The notes under the pieces are model-generated. The model made no database searches and was not told the DNA's origin. It was given only the letters and a program-made list of their open reading frames with translations. DNA of 64,000 nucleotides from Thauera aromatica K172 (GTDB lineage Bacteria > Pseudomonadota > Gammaproteobacteria > Burkholderiales > Rhodocyclaceae): positions 2,888,041 to 2,952,040 of the forward strand of contig NZ_CP028339.1 in the NCBI RefSeq assembly GCF_003030465.1. The letters run 5' to 3'. Of this stretch, positions 21,817-43,051 are shown in pieces. The stretch's first letter is position 1; the number at the start of each line of letters is the position of its first letter. A program made the position numbers and the translations under genes.

Positions 21817-22644
21817 TTAACGCTTGTGACGACGCTGCACGATCATGTTGTCGGTGCGCTTGTTCGAACGCGTCCGATAACCCTTGCTCGGCGTCCCCCA
21901 CGGGCTCACCGGCTCGCGTGCCTCACCCGTGCGGCCTTCACCGCCGCCATGCGGGTGATCGACCGGGTTCATCGCCACGCCGCGCACGGTCGGACGAATC
22001 CCGCGCCAGCGATTGGCGCCGGCCTTGCCGATCTTGCGCAGACCGTGCTCTTCGTTGCCGACTTCGCCGATGGTGGCGCGACACTCGACATGGACGCGAC
22101 GGATTTCACCGGAGCGCAGTCGAAGCTGGGCATAGGAACCTTCGCGCGCCAGCAGCTGCACCGAGGTCCCGGCCGCACGCGCGATCTGCGCGCCCTTGCC
22201 CGGAGTCATTTCGATGCAGTGGATCGTCGAACCGACCGGAATGTTGCGGATCGGCAGGGCGTTGCCCGGCTTGATCGGCGCCTCGGAACCGCTGAGCAGC
22301 TGCTGACCGACCTCGACGCCACGCGGCGCGATGATGTAGCGACGCTCGCCGTCGGCGTAGCACAGCAGGGCGATGTGGGCGGAACGGTTGGGGTCGTACT
22401 CGATGCGCTCGACCTTCGCCGGGATGCCGTCCTTGTTGCGACGGAAGTCGACCAGGCGGTAGTGCTGCTTGTGACCGCCGCCCTGGTGGCGGACCGTGAT
22501 GCGGCCGTTGTTATTGCGGCCGGCGTTCTTGCTCTGCTTTTCGACCAGGTTGGCGACGGGGCGCCCCTTGTACAGATCGGGGTTGACCACCTTCACCTGA
22601 GCGCGACGACCCGCAGAAGTGGGCTTCAGTTTTACCAGTGCCAT
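21817..22644 (-). CDS. rplB: 50S ribosomal protein L2 (uL2)
   Basis: A 275-residue L2 needed for subunit joining and peptidyl-transferase activity. It begins [20 protein letters not shown] and contains [20 protein letters not shown]. The C-terminal loop [20 protein letters not shown] includes the essential His in HPHGGGEG. It is 6 bp after rplW. Confidence 0.99.
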   Translation of the reverse strand: MALVKLKPTSAGRRAQVKVVNPDLYKGRPVANLVEKQSKNAGRNNNGRITVRHQGGGHKQHYRLVDFRRNKDGIPAKVERIEYDPNRSAHIALLCYADGERRYIIAPRGVEVGQQLLSGSEAPIKPGNALPIRNIPVGSTIHCIEMTPGKGAQIARAAGTSVQLLAREGSYAQLRLRSGEIRRVHVECRATIGEVGNEEHGLRKIGKAGANRWRGIRPTVRGVAMNPVDHPHGGGEGRTGEAREPVSPWGTPSKGYRTRSNKRTDNMIVQRRHKR

Positions 22645-22650
22645 GACTTA

Positions 22651-22956
22651 TCACTCCCCAGCCGCAAAGTTGATTTCCTGGCCGGGCTTGAGGCAGACGA
22701 AGGCCTTCTTCCAGTCCTTGCGCCGGCCCATCGTCTTGCCGAAGCGCTTGACCTTGCCCTTGACGTTCGCGATCTGCACCGACTCGACCTCGACCTTGAA
22801 TAGCGACTCGACCGCCGCCTTCACTTCGGGCTTGGTCGCATCGGAAGCGACCTTGAACACCACCTGCTCGTTCTTGTCGGCGATGTAAGTCGCCTTCTCG
22901 GAGATCTGCGGGGCGAGCAGCACCTGCAGCAGACGTTCCTGACTGATCGCGCTCAT
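22651..22956 (-). CDS. rplW: 50S ribosomal protein L23 (uL23)
   Basis: A 101-residue tunnel-exit protein, docking site for trigger factor and SRP. It contains [20 protein letters not shown] and [20 protein letters not shown]. The start is ATG 22956, overlapping the rplD stop as ATGA with a GGAGGAA site upstream; the GTG at 22962 is less likely. Confidence 0.97.
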   Translation of the reverse strand: MSAISQERLLQVLLAPQISEKATYIADKNEQVVFKVASDATKPEVKAAVESLFKVEVESVQIANVKGKVKRFGKTMGRRKDWKKAFVCLKPGQEINFAAGE

Positions 22957-23573
22957 TGCCACGCTTCCTCCATCTTCGCCAGCGCACCCTTGGTGACCAG
23001 CACCTTCGGGAAGCGCACGAGCGACACCGGATCCGCCTCATGCACCTCGAGCACCAGGACCTGATGCAGATTGCGCGAAGACAGGAACAGGTTCTCGTCG
23101 ATTTCGTCGGTAATCACCAGGACCGAGTCCAGGCCCATACCCTTGAGCTTCTGCGACAGCAGACGGGTCTTCGGCGCTTCCACGCTGAAGCTATCGACCA
23201 CCGCGAGACGATCTTCGCGAGCGAGCTGCGACAGAATCGCAGCGACGCCGGCGCGGTACATCTTGCGGTTGACCTTCTGGCTGAAGTTTTCGTCCGGGCT
23301 GCTCGGGAAGATCTTGCCGCCCCCGCGCCACAGCGGACTCGACGCCATACCGGCGCGGGCATTGCCCGTGCCTTTCTGGCGGAACGGCTTGCGGGTCGAC
23401 TTCGCGATCTCCGCACGGCCTTTCTGCTTGCGGTTGCCCGAGCGCGCATTCGCCATGTAGGCGGTCACGACCTGGTGCACCAGCGCTTCGTTGTAATCAC
23501 GGCCGAACAGCACATCGGACGCCTGGAGCGTCGATGCCGCCTGACCCTGGTCATTCAAGAGTTTCAATTCCAT
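22953..23573 (-). CDS. rplD: 50S ribosomal protein L4 (uL4)
   Basis: A 206-residue L4, a tunnel protein and in E. coli the autogenous regulator of the S10 operon. It begins [20 protein letters not shown]. The tunnel loop [24 protein letters not shown] segment is recognisable as [20 protein letters not shown] followed by [20 protein letters not shown]. The start at 23573 is chosen by homology; upstream frame extension overlaps rplC. Confidence 0.98.
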   Translation of the reverse strand: MELKLLNDQGQAASTLQASDVLFGRDYNEALVHQVVTAYMANARSGNRKQKGRAEIAKSTRKPFRQKGTGNARAGMASSPLWRGGGKIFPSSPDENFSQKVNRKMYRAGVAAILSQLAREDRLAVVDSFSVEAPKTRLLSQKLKGMGLDSVLVITDEIDENLFLSSRNLHQVLVLEVHEADPVSLVRFPKVLVTKGALAKMEEAWQ

Positions 23574-23583
23574 TGCGCGCTCC

Positions 23584-24222
23584 TCAGGCCTTGACCGCCG
23601 GACGGACGACGACGTCGCCACCCTTGGCACCGGGCACCGCACCCTTCACGAGAAGGAGCTGGCGCTCCACATCGACGCGAACGATCTCGAGCCCCTGAGT
23701 GGTCCGCTGCACGTTGCCGTACTGGCCGGCCATGCGCTTACCCGGGAACACACGACCCGGATCCTGGGCCATACCGATCGAGCCCGGCGAGTTGTGCGAA
23801 ATCGAGTTACCGTGGGAGGCGCGGTTCGACGAGAAGTTGTGGCGCTTGATCGGGCCCGAAAAGCCTTTACCGATGGTCACACCGGACACATCGACTTTCT
23901 GGCCGACCTGGAAGAGATCCGCACCGACGAGATCGCCGGCCGTGAAGCCGGCGAGCTGCTCGGCTTCGACGCGGAATTCCTTGATGCCGCGGCAGGGCTC
24001 AACCCCCGCCTTCGCGAGATGGCCCGCGACCGGCTTGGTGATGCGGCTGGCACGACGCTTGCCGTAAGCGATCTGCACCGCGGAATAACCGTCGGTGTCG
24101 CTCGTCTTGATCTGGGACACACGATTGTCCGACACGTCAAGCACCGTCACCGGGATGGTCCTGCCATCCTCGGCGAAGATGCGAGTCATGCCGACCTTGC
24201 GTCCAACAAGGCCTAGACTCAT
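23584..24222 (-). CDS. rplC: 50S ribosomal protein L3 (uL3)
   Basis: A 212-residue L3, an early 23S rRNA binder near the peptidyl-transferase centre. It begins [20 protein letters not shown] and contains the loop [20 protein letters not shown], then [19 protein letters not shown] with the Gln methylated by PrmB in E. coli. The 112-bp gap from rpsJ, with its hairpin and TATAAT, is unusually long for this cluster. Confidence 0.98.
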   Translation of the reverse strand: MSLGLVGRKVGMTRIFAEDGRTIPVTVLDVSDNRVSQIKTSDTDGYSAVQIAYGKRRASRITKPVAGHLAKAGVEPCRGIKEFRVEAEQLAGFTAGDLVGADLFQVGQKVDVSGVTIGKGFSGPIKRHNFSSNRASHGNSISHNSPGSIGMAQDPGRVFPGKRMAGQYGNVQRTTQGLEIVRVDVERQLLLVKGAVPGAKGGDVVVRPAVKA

Positions 24223-24287
24223 TTTTTTCTCCTGAATCCCGGTTGCGATTGACCGGGGGTCACAATTAATGCGCCAAAAGGCACAAA

Positions 24288-24317
24288 GGCCGGATTATAC
24301 CGGCCCGTTGCAAACTT
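24288..24317 (-). promoter_or_regulatory. Candidate promoter/hairpin upstream of rplC
   Basis: On the minus strand a perfect 6-bp stem GGCCGG / CCGGCC encloses the loop TATAAT (24294-24299), an exact -10 consensus. TTGCGG lies 18 bp upstream of it as a weak -35 (3/6). The hairpin is followed by TTTGTGCCTTTT, so it may instead, or also, be an attenuator. Confidence 0.45.
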
Positions 24318-24334
24318 CCGCAAGCAGCGAATGC

Positions 24335-24646
24335 TTACTGGAGCTTGATCTCGACATCCACACCCGCCGGCAGGTCCAGCTTCATCAGCGCATCGACGGT
24401 CTTGTCGGTCGGGTCGATGATGTCCATCAGGCGCTGATGGGTGCGGATTTCCATCTGGTCGCGCGACGACTTGTTGACGTGCGGCGAACGCAGCAGATCG
24501 AAGCGCTCGATACGCGTCGGCAGCGGCACGGGGCCGCGCACCACGGCGCCGGTACGTTTCGCGGTCTCGACGATTTCGAGTGCCGACTGATCGATCAGGC
24601 GGTAATCGAACGCCTTCAGACGGATGCGGATTTTCTGGTTTTGCAT
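24335..24646 (-). CDS. rpsJ: 30S ribosomal protein S10 / NusE (uS10)
   Basis: A 103-residue S10, also the NusE antitermination factor that binds NusB and NusG. It begins [20 protein letters not shown] and contains [20 protein letters not shown] and [21 protein letters not shown] used ATG 24646, the universal start; the upstream ten codons are intergenic. It heads the S10 block, 87 bp after tuf copy 1. Confidence 0.98.
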   Translation of the reverse strand: MQNQKIRIRLKAFDYRLIDQSALEIVETAKRTGAVVRGPVPLPTRIERFDLLRSPHVNKSSRDQMEIRTHQRLMDIIDPTDKTVDALMKLDLPAGVDVEIKLQ

Positions 24647-24696
24647 GAACTTGTTCCTAAAGAGCGGATCGGGCAAAAAGAGCGAAAAGAGCAGTC

Positions 24697-24719
24697 GGGC
24701 GGCGCCACCGGCGACGCCC
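24697..24719 (-). terminator. GC-rich hairpin between tuf copy 1 and rpsJ
   Basis: The inverted repeat GGGCGTCGCC / GGCGCCGCCC (one mismatch, 3-nt loop) is followed about 8 nt later on the minus strand by CTCTTTTCGCTCTTTTT. The distance to the T-runs makes it a weak terminator at best. It may reduce read-through from tuf into the S10 block. Confidence 0.4.
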
Positions 24720-24722
24720 GTA

Positions 24723-25924
<1,202 letters not shown>

Positions 25925-25974
25925 GTTCGTGGGTCCTTATTGTGTGGGTTGCTGAATAATGTGAATGACTGGAA

Positions 25975-28074
<2,100 letters not shown>

Positions 28075-28141
28075 GTTTTACCTGCCTTCTGTTCTGTTAT
28101 GCGCGTTTGTGACGCGATGAACCATTTCATGCGTTAGAAAA

Positions 28142-28168
28142 CATTCGAGCCCTCTACAGGGCCCGAAT
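28142..28168 (-). terminator. Hairpin between rpsG and fusA
   Basis: On the minus strand ATTCGGGCCCT and AGGGCTCGAAT pair over 11 bp (one G-U) with a 4-nt loop, followed by GTTTTCT. It begins 19 bp after the rpsG stop. The short T-run suggests partial attenuation or mRNA stabilisation inside the str operon. Confidence 0.5.
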
Positions 28169-28186
28169 CACCGCTACCGAAGAAAA

Positions 28187-28666
<480 letters not shown>

Positions 28667-28687
28667 CTAAATTTCTTCGACCAACAA

Positions 28688-29065
28688 TCAGGCTTTCTTC
28701 GGGCGCTTGGCGCCGTACTTCGAACGCGACTGCTTACGATCCTTGACGCCCTGAAGGTCGAGCGAACCACGGACGATGTGGTAGCGCACACCCGGCAAGT
28801 CCTTCACACGACCGCCACGGATCAGCACCACCGAGTGCTCCTGCAGGTTGTGACCTTCGCCGCCGATGTACGAGATGACTTCGAAGCCGTTCGTCAGGCG
28901 AACCTTGGCGACCTTACGCAGAGCCGAGTTCGGCTTCTTCGGCGTCGTGGTATAGACACGGGTACACACACCACGCTTCTGCGGGCAAGCATCCAGCGCC
29001 GGGACCTTGCTCTTCGCAACTTCCATCTGGCGCGGCTTGCGGACAAGCTGATTGATTGTTGGCAT
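28688..29065 (-). CDS. rpsL: 30S ribosomal protein S12 (uS12)
   Basis: A 125-residue decoding-centre protein. It begins [20 protein letters not shown]. The streptomycin-related loops read [13 protein letters not shown] and [14 protein letters not shown]; both key lysines (K43 and K88 in E. coli numbering) are wild type, and the Asp modified by RimO is present in VKDLPG. It is the first gene of the str operon. Confidence 0.98.
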   Translation of the reverse strand: MPTINQLVRKPRQMEVAKSKVPALDACPQKRGVCTRVYTTTPKKPNSALRKVAKVRLTNGFEVISYIGGEGHNLQEHSVVLIRGGRVKDLPGVRYHIVRGSLDLQGVKDRKQSRSKYGAKRPKKA

Positions 29066-29088
29066 AGCTTAAGAATTTCCCATAAGAC

Positions 29089-29117
29089 CGAGGCAGCCCA
29101 CCACAGGCCGCCTCGGA
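29089..29117. promoter_or_regulatory. Stem-loop in the rpsL leader
   Basis: The perfect 7-bp inverted repeat CCGAGGC / GCCTCGG extends after one mismatch by GCC / GGC around a small loop, 24 bp before the rpsL start. There is no T-run. It would form in the 5' untranslated leader of the str transcript; its function is unknown. Confidence 0.45.
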
Positions 29118-29159
29118 CGGATTATTCCGGCTGCGACCGACTACGATTGGTCAGTCCAC

Positions 29160-29199
29160 AAAAAAGAGGCCGGAGTTTAGTCCGAGGCTGTTCAAAAAG

Positions 29200-29211
<12 letters not shown>
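29160..29211 (-). terminator. Probable terminator of rpoBC, nested in the rpoC 3' end
   Basis: On the minus strand GAGGCC (29211-29206, the last Glu-Ala codons of rpoC) pairs with GGCCTC directly before a T6 run (29165-29160). AGTT/AACT extends the stem past a CC bulge. Inside the loop CGGA/TCCG can pair too. The structure is imperfect but is followed by a good U-tract. Confidence 0.45.
29174..29203 (-). promoter_or_regulatory. Candidate str-operon promoter overlapping the rpoC stop codon
   Basis: TTGACT (5/6) overlaps the rpoC TGA and is followed after 18 bp by TAAACT (4/6). The 135-bp gap before rpsL is the longest between rpoC and the S10 genes. The promoter and the putative rpoBC terminator occupy the same bases. 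Confidence 0.4.
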
Positions 29212-33414
<4,203 letters not shown>

Positions 33415-33428
33415 GGTTCACTCCATCC

Positions 33429-33454
33429 GGGGCAGGGCACGGGTGCCCTGCCCC
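33429..33454. promoter_or_regulatory. Perfect stem-loop between rpoB and rpoC
   Basis: GGGGCAGGGCA and TGCCCTGCCCC form an uninterrupted 11-bp stem with a CGGG loop, 15 bp before the rpoC start and next to its GGAG site. It has no T-run. It may stabilise or process the mRNA, or modulate rpoC translation. Confidence 0.5.
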
Positions 33455-33489
33455 CGGGGTTCAATCTCAGGCGGGTTGGCAGGTCCGGC

Positions 33490-37629
<4,140 letters not shown>

Positions 37630-37784
37630 GGATGCTCCGGCTAGAGGGCTAACATCGGAAAGACAGGACACAACGTTCGCTGCGTGGGCGCCGTCATCGG
37701 GCGCGCCTGGGGCGGCGCAAACGCTCTGATCTGCCTTCGATCATCGCGGCAGTCGCCGCAATCTCGTTCAGAAAGCACGAAAGG

Positions 37785-37810
37785 GCCGGCACTCCCGAGA
37801 GTGCCAGCCC
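37785..37810 (-). terminator. rplL-rpoB attenuator hairpin
   Basis: On the minus strand GGCTGGCACTC pairs with GAGTGCCGGCC over 11 bp (one G-T) with a 4-nt loop, followed by CTTTCG, 18 bp after the rplL stop. A partial terminator at this junction is known in E. coli and lowers rpoBC relative to rplJL. The weak T-run here agrees with partial action. Confidence 0.65.
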
Positions 37811-37827
37811 CGCGGGGAAGGCGAGGA

Positions 37828-38202
37828 TTACTTGATCTCGACCTTCGCGCCGGCGTCTTCCAGTTGCTTCTTCAGCGCTTCGGCGTCGGCCTTGGCGATG
37901 CCTTCCTTGACGGCCTTCGGCGCGCCGTCGACCAGGTCCTTGGCTTCCTTCAGGCCCAGGCCGGTAGCGGCGCGGACGACCTTGATGACCTCGACCTTCT
38001 TCTCGCCGGCACCGGTGAGGATGACGTCGAACTCGGTCTTCTCTTCGGCGGCCGGGGCGGCGGCGCCGGCACCCGGGGCAGCCACGGCCAGGGAGGCAGC
38101 GGACACGCCGAACTTCTCTTCGAACGCCTTGACCAGGTCGTTCAGTTCCATCACGGTCATGCCAGCAACGGCTTCCAGGATGTCTTCTTTGCTGATTGCC
38201 AT
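37828..38202 (-). CDS. rplL: 50S ribosomal protein L7/L12 (bL12)
   Basis: The 124-residue stalk protein, the only multi-copy ribosomal protein, which recruits translation GTPases. The N-terminal dimer domain is [20 protein letters not shown]; the hinge is Ala/Gly/Pro-rich (about 40-55). The globular domain is [20 protein letters not shown] with [20 protein letters not shown]. It is 57 bp after rplJ. Confidence 0.98.
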   Translation of the reverse strand: MAISKEDILEAVAGMTVMELNDLVKAFEEKFGVSAASLAVAAPGAGAAAPAAEEKTEFDVILTGAGEKKVEVIKVVRAATGLGLKEAKDLVDGAPKAVKEGIAKADAEALKKQLEDAGAKVEIK

Positions 38203-38259
38203 TTCAAATCACTCCAGAATCGATACTTGTCAGAAAACTTTCGTAGCGGGATGCAGCAC

Positions 38260-38763
38260 TCAGGCGGCCGCGCCTTCTTCCTCGCGCTTCTTGGCGAGGG
38301 CGGCGAGCGCACCGGCAAAGCCGGAAACCGGCGCCTGCATGACGCCCAGCAGCTTGGCGAGCAGCTCTTCGCGGCTCGGGATCGAGGCCAGGGCCTGCAC
38401 GCCGGCGAGGTCGAGCGTATTGCCGGCGTAGGAACCCGCCTTCAGGACCAGCTTGGGGTTGGTCTTGGCGAATTCGTTGAGCACCTTGGCAGCAGCGACC
38501 GGGTCCTGCGAAACGCTATAGATCAGCGGCCCAGTGAGCTGCTCGGCCAGACCCTCGAACGGGGTACCGGCGATCGCACGACGCACCAGGGTGTTCTTCA
38601 GCACGCGCAGATAGACGCCGGATTCGCGGGCCTTGGCGCGCAGCACGGTGAGATCGCCCACCGCAATGCCGCGATACTCGGCCACCGCGATCGTCTGGGC
38701 ATTGGCCACCTGTGCCGACACCTCAGCCACTACGGCTTTCTTGTCATCGAGATTGAGACCCAC
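38260..38763 (-). CDS. rplJ: 50S ribosomal protein L10 (uL10)
   Basis: The 167-residue stalk base that holds L7/L12 dimers and binds its own leader mRNA. It begins [20 protein letters not shown] and contains [20 protein letters not shown] and [20 protein letters not shown], with an Ala-rich C-terminal L12-binding helix. The start codon is GTG at 38763, preceded by a strong AAGGAGGAAAG. A 254-bp leader separates it from rplA. Confidence 0.98.
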   Translation of the reverse strand: MGLNLDDKKAVVAEVSAQVANAQTIAVAEYRGIAVGDLTVLRAKARESGVYLRVLKNTLVRRAIAGTPFEGLAEQLTGPLIYSVSQDPVAAAKVLNEFAKTNPKLVLKAGSYAGNTLDLAGVQALASIPSREELLAKLLGVMQAPVSGFAGALAALAKKREEEGAAA

Positions 38764-38854
38764 GGGTCTTTCCTCCTTTCAAGTCAACACACGAGCCACA
38801 TGTTGCGGCTCGCACCCACGGCGACCTGGATCAGGAGTGCGGCCCAGCGGGCCA

Positions 38855-38945
38855 GATCCTGTTCTGGGTACACCGTCTGCGCAGGCCATCGAAATGCTTA
38901 AGCGATTCCCCTCGGGGTCTCACACCTGCGGTCTTTGACGATCCG
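38855..38945 (-). ncRNA. L10 leader (autoregulatory mRNA structure of rplJL)
   Basis: In the rplA-rplJ gap the minus strand reads GACCGCAGGTG (38933-38923) and later CCTGCGCAGACGGTG (38885-38871), then CAGAAC. The same blocks in the same order form the E. coli L10 leader, where L10(L12)4 binds and blocks rplJ translation. The complementary CCGCAGG / CCTGCG arms support a fold like the known one. Confidence 0.8.
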
Positions 38946-39017
38946 TGCCCACTCTTGCGGGTGGACACGGCCCAAAGTACTTCGGCGCCGCCGGCACAGA
39001 GGCCCGCGGCGCGGCAA

Positions 39018-39716
39018 TCATGCAGCGTTGACGCTGCCCGTTTCCACCCGCACCCCGGCACCCATGGTGCTGGAGACGGCGATACGGCGCAGATACAAGC
39101 CCTTCGAGGCGGCCGGCTTGGCCTTCACCAGCGCATCGATGAAGGCGCTGAGGTTCTGTTGCAGCGCTTCGACGTCGAACGAGGCGCGACCGATCGTGGC
39201 ATGCACGAGACCGCCCTTGTCGGTGCGGTACTGGACCTGGCCGGCCTTGGCGTTCTTCACCGCCGTCGCCACGTCCATCGTCACCGTGCCGACTTTCGGG
39301 TTCGGCATCAGGCCGCGCGGACCGAGGATCTGGCCGAGCTGGCCGACCACGCGCATGGCGTCGGGGGTGGCGATGCAGATGTCGAAATCGAGGTTGCCGG
39401 CCTTGACCTGCTCGGCGAGGTCGTCGAAACCGACCACGTCGGCGCCCGCCGCGCGCGCAGCTTCAGCCTTCTCACCCTGGGCGAACACCGCCACGCGCAC
39501 CGACTTGCCGGTTCCCGCGGGGAGCACGACCGAGCCGCGCACGACCTGGTCCGATTTGCGTGCATCGACGCCGAGGTTGACGGCGATGTCGATCGACTCG
39601 TCGAACTTGGCGGTGGCGCACTCCTTGACCAGACGCAGGGCGTCAGCGACCGGGTAGGCCTGATTGCGATCGACCTTGGCGCGCAGCGCCTGAACTCGCT
39701 TGGACAGTTTCGCCAT
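39018..39716 (-). CDS. rplA: 50S ribosomal protein L1 (uL1)
   Basis: The 232-residue L1 of the E-site stalk, which represses rplK-rplA translation in E. coli. It begins [20 protein letters not shown] and contains [20 protein letters not shown] and [15 protein letters not shown] [20 protein letters not shown]. The ATG at 39716 starts 2 bp after the rplK stop. An open frame extends upstream across rplK but is a shadow. Confidence 0.98.
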   Translation of the reverse strand: MAKLSKRVQALRAKVDRNQAYPVADALRLVKECATAKFDESIDIAVNLGVDARKSDQVVRGSVVLPAGTGKSVRVAVFAQGEKAEAARAAGADVVGFDDLAEQVKAGNLDFDICIATPDAMRVVGQLGQILGPRGLMPNPKVGTVTMDVATAVKNAKAGQVQYRTDKGGLVHATIGRASFDVEALQQNLSAFIDALVKAKPAASKGLYLRRIAVSSTMGAGVRVETGSVNAA

Positions 39717-39718
39717 GA

Positions 39719-40150
39719 TTACAGCCCCTCCACAGTGATGCCCATGCTGCGGGCGGAGCCGGCGATGGTGCGCACGGCGGCTTCCATGTCGGCAGCGGTG
39801 AGATCGGGCATCTTGGTCTTGGCGATTTCCTCGACCTGAGCACGGCTGATCTTGCCGACCTTGTCGGTATGCGGCTTGGCCGAGCCTTTCTGCAGGCCGG
39901 CCGCCTTCTTGATCAGGATCGTCGCCGGCGGAGTCTTCATGATGAACGTGAAGGACTTGTCGGCGAACGCGGTGATCACCACCGGAATCGGCAGGCCCGG
40001 CTCGAGACCCTGGGTCTTGGCGTTGAAGGCCTTGCAGAATTCCATGATGTTCAGACCGCGCTGACCGAGCGCCGGACCGATCGGGGGGCTGGGGTTGGCC
40101 TTGCCGGCCGGCACCTGCAGCTTGATGTAACCAATGATTTTCTTTGCCAT
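39719..40150 (-). CDS. rplK: 50S ribosomal protein L11 (uL11)
   Basis: A 143-residue GTPase-centre protein and target of thiostrepton; it is also needed for RelA activation. It begins [20 protein letters not shown] and contains [20 protein letters not shown] and [20 protein letters not shown]. It follows nusG after 121 bp. Confidence 0.98.
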   Translation of the reverse strand: MAKKIIGYIKLQVPAGKANPSPPIGPALGQRGLNIMEFCKAFNAKTQGLEPGLPIPVVITAFADKSFTFIMKTPPATILIKKAAGLQKGSAKPHTDKVGKISRAQVEEIAKTKMPDLTAADMEAAVRTIAGSARSMGITVEGL

Positions 40151-40242
40151 GACGGCTCGCTCCTGTGTTGAGTGCTAGCGCACCGGGCATCGCGCCCGAC
40201 GCTCCTCGCATCGCCCGCACCCGATCACCGGGTCAACGGGCT

Positions 40243-40266
40243 ACGGCAGGCCCTGAGGCCTGCCGT
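40243..40266. terminator. Perfect hairpin between nusG and rplK
   Basis: ACGGCAGGCC and GGCCTGCCGT form a flawless 10-bp stem with a CTGA/TCAG loop, starting about 6 bp after the nusG stop. There is no T-run. It may protect the nusG 3' end or separate the secE-nusG and rplKA segments. Confidence 0.45.
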
Positions 40267-40271
40267 CCTGC

Positions 40272-40805
40272 TCAGGTCTTCTCGACCTGGGCAAAATCCA
40301 GTTCCACCGGCGTGGCGCGACCGAAAATGGTCACCGACACGCGCAGCTTGTTCTTTTCGTAGTTGGCGTCTTCCACCGAGCCGTGGAAATCGGTGAACGG
40401 ACCTTCCTTCACCCGCACCACTTCGCCGATCTCGAACAACACCTTCGGGCGCGGCTTGTCCACCCCCTCCTGCATCTGCTGCATGATCTTCTCGACCTCC
40501 TTCTCGGAGATCGGGGCAGGCCTGTTCGCCGTCCCGCCGACGAAGCCGGTGACTTTCGGCGTCGACTTCACCAGATGCCAGCTCTCGTCGTTCATTTCCA
40601 TTTCGACGAGCACGTACCCTGGGAAAAACTTGCGCTCGGTGACCGTCTTCTGGCCACCGCGCATCTCGACCACTTCCTCGACCGGCACCAGGATCTGGCC
40701 GAAGCTGTCCTGCATGCCGGCGCGATTGACTCTTTCCACCAGCGCGCGCTGCACGGACTTCTCGAAGCCCGAATAGGCGTGCACCACATACCAACGCTTG
40801 GTCAT
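40272..40805 (-). CDS. nusG: Transcription termination/antitermination protein NusG
   Basis: A 177-residue factor linking RNA polymerase to Rho or to S10. The NGN domain starts [20 protein letters not shown] and includes [12 protein letters not shown]. The C-terminal KOW domain is [20 protein letters not shown]. The ATG at 40805 lies 1 bp after the secE stop codon, so translation is coupled. Confidence 0.98.
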   Translation of the reverse strand: MTKRWYVVHAYSGFEKSVQRALVERVNRAGMQDSFGQILVPVEEVVEMRGGQKTVTERKFFPGYVLVEMEMNDESWHLVKSTPKVTGFVGGTANRPAPISEKEVEKIMQQMQEGVDKPRPKVLFEIGEVVRVKEGPFTDFHGSVEDANYEKNKLRVSVTIFGRATPVELDFAQVEKT

Positions 40806-40806
40806 A

Positions 40807-41154
40807 TCACTTCCAGCCCAGAACGAGATCGTAAAGAACCCATTCAAGGGTCTTGTCGGCGAACCACAGGAAGATCGCCATCACCACCACGAAAGCGAAG
40901 ACCAGACCGGTCGTCTGCACGGTCTCCTTGCGGCTCGGCCATACGACCTTCTTGGTTTCGGTAACCGATTCCCGCGCGAAGCCGATGAAGCGCTGCCCCG
41001 GAGCGGAGAACGAAGCGACCGCAACACCCGCGGCGACGCCGGCGAGCACAGCGAGCACGCGAAGGACCAGAGCCTGCTCGGACAGCAGATAAAAGCCGAC
41101 CACACCGGCGGCGAGCAGTGCCAGAGCCAGCGCGAACTTCAACTTATCGGCCAT
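40807..41154 (-). CDS. secE: Protein translocase subunit SecE
   Basis: A 115-residue SecE with two N-terminal membrane helices (about 6-24 and 30-48), the conserved cytoplasmic amphipathic segment [20 protein letters not shown] and the third helix [20 protein letters not shown]. This three-helix form matches the E. coli type. The ATG at 41154 is chosen because [14 protein letters not shown] begins helix 1; the open frame upstream runs through tRNA-Trp and tuf and is a shadow. Confidence 0.96.
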   Translation of the reverse strand: MADKLKFALALALLAAGVVGFYLLSEQALVLRVLAVLAGVAAGVAVASFSAPGQRFIGFARESVTETKKVVWPSRKETVQTTGLVFAFVVVMAIFLWFADKTLEWVLYDLVLGWK

Positions 41155-41176
41155 TGCGGAAACACCCGGAAAAGTG

Positions 41177-41252
41177 TGGCAGGGGCAGAGGGAATCGAAC
41201 CCCCAACCTTCGGTTTTGGAGACCGACGCTCTGCCAGTTGAGCTATACCCCT
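41177..41252 (-). tRNA. trpT: tRNA-Trp (anticodon CCA)
   Basis: A 76-nt cloverleaf with acceptor AGGGGTA / TGCCCCT, discriminator G and encoded CCA. The D-arm has AGCTCAACTGGCAGAGC, the anticodon loop CTCCAAA and the T-arm GGGGGTTCGATTCCC. It lies between tuf copy 2 and secE, the standard proteobacterial position, and is probably cut from the same transcript. Confidence 0.98.
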
Positions 41253-41301
41253 GCAGCGGAAACTGCAAGGCGCACCCTTGCGGGCGCGCCGATCTGGCAA
41301 C

Positions 41302-42503
<1,202 letters not shown>

Positions 42504-42587
42504 ATCGCTATCCTTAAAATCAGAACCAGAAAAACCGGCGCGGCGACCACGCTCGTTGGCCGCCGTACAGGCCAGGCAGAAAATGAG

Positions 42588-42662
<75 letters not shown>

Positions 42663-42679
42663 GCCGAAAACAACACAAC

Positions 42680-42753
42680 TGGAGCGGGTGAAGGGAATCG
42701 AACCCTCGTCGTAAGCTTGGAAGGCTTCTGCTCTACCATTGAGCTACACCCGC
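42680..42753 (-). tRNA. glyT: tRNA-Gly (anticodon TCC)
   Basis: A 74-nt cloverleaf with acceptor GCGGGTG / CACCCGC, discriminator T and encoded CCA. The D-arm is AGCTCAATGGTAGAGC, the anticodon loop CTTCCAA and the T-arm GAGGGTTCGATTCCCTT. It lies between tRNA-Tyr and tRNA-Thr. Confidence 0.97.
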
Positions 42754-42836
42754 ACTTACCTCGCTGCACAAAGCACAGTCGATTCGCTGCATCCGCCACA
42801 TCGAGCACTACAGCACTGCCCGACATTCGATATTGC

Positions 42837-42921
42837 TGGTGGAGGGAGAAGGATTCGAACCTTCGAAGGCTGAGCCGTCAGATTTACAGTCTGATCCCGT
42901 TGACCGCTTGGGTATCCCTCC
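42837..42921 (-). tRNA. tyrU: tRNA-Tyr (anticodon GTA)
   Basis: An 85-nt class II tRNA with long variable arm. The acceptor is GGAGGGA / TCCCTCC, discriminator A, with encoded CCA. The anticodon loop is CTGTAAA and the T-arm AAGGTTCGAATCCTT. It is the first gene after the strong promoter. Confidence 0.97.
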
Positions 42922-42937
42922 AACTGGGAAGCCCCGC

Positions 42938-42966
42938 ACTATAGTGCCCGACCGAACCCATGTCAA
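42938..42966 (-). promoter_or_regulatory. Strong sigma-70 promoter of the tRNA-tufB operon
   Basis: TTGACA (6/6) and TATAGT (5/6) are separated by exactly 17 bp, 17 bp before tRNA-Tyr. The -10 is the centre of the palindrome GCACTATAGTGC. A GC-rich discriminator (GCGGGGC) follows, the feature that makes stable-RNA promoters sensitive to ppGpp. This is the best promoter in the window. Confidence 0.85.
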
Positions 42967-43051
42967 ACCCTTTTTCACAACGGGGCAAAAAAACCGGCTT
43001 TCCCTTCGACACCGGTGATACCGTCCTCCTTCCAACTCCAGGAGCCCTCGC

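Noticed and set aside
39018..40220. 400-residue frame spanning rplK and rplA
   Set aside because: The N-terminal part is a shifted reading of rplK. RplA starts at 39716 with its conserved N-terminus.
40151..40242. L1-binding site in the rplK leader
   Set aside because: Autoregulation by L1 is expected by analogy and GATGC motifs occur, but I could not draw a convincing match to the known L1 target structure.
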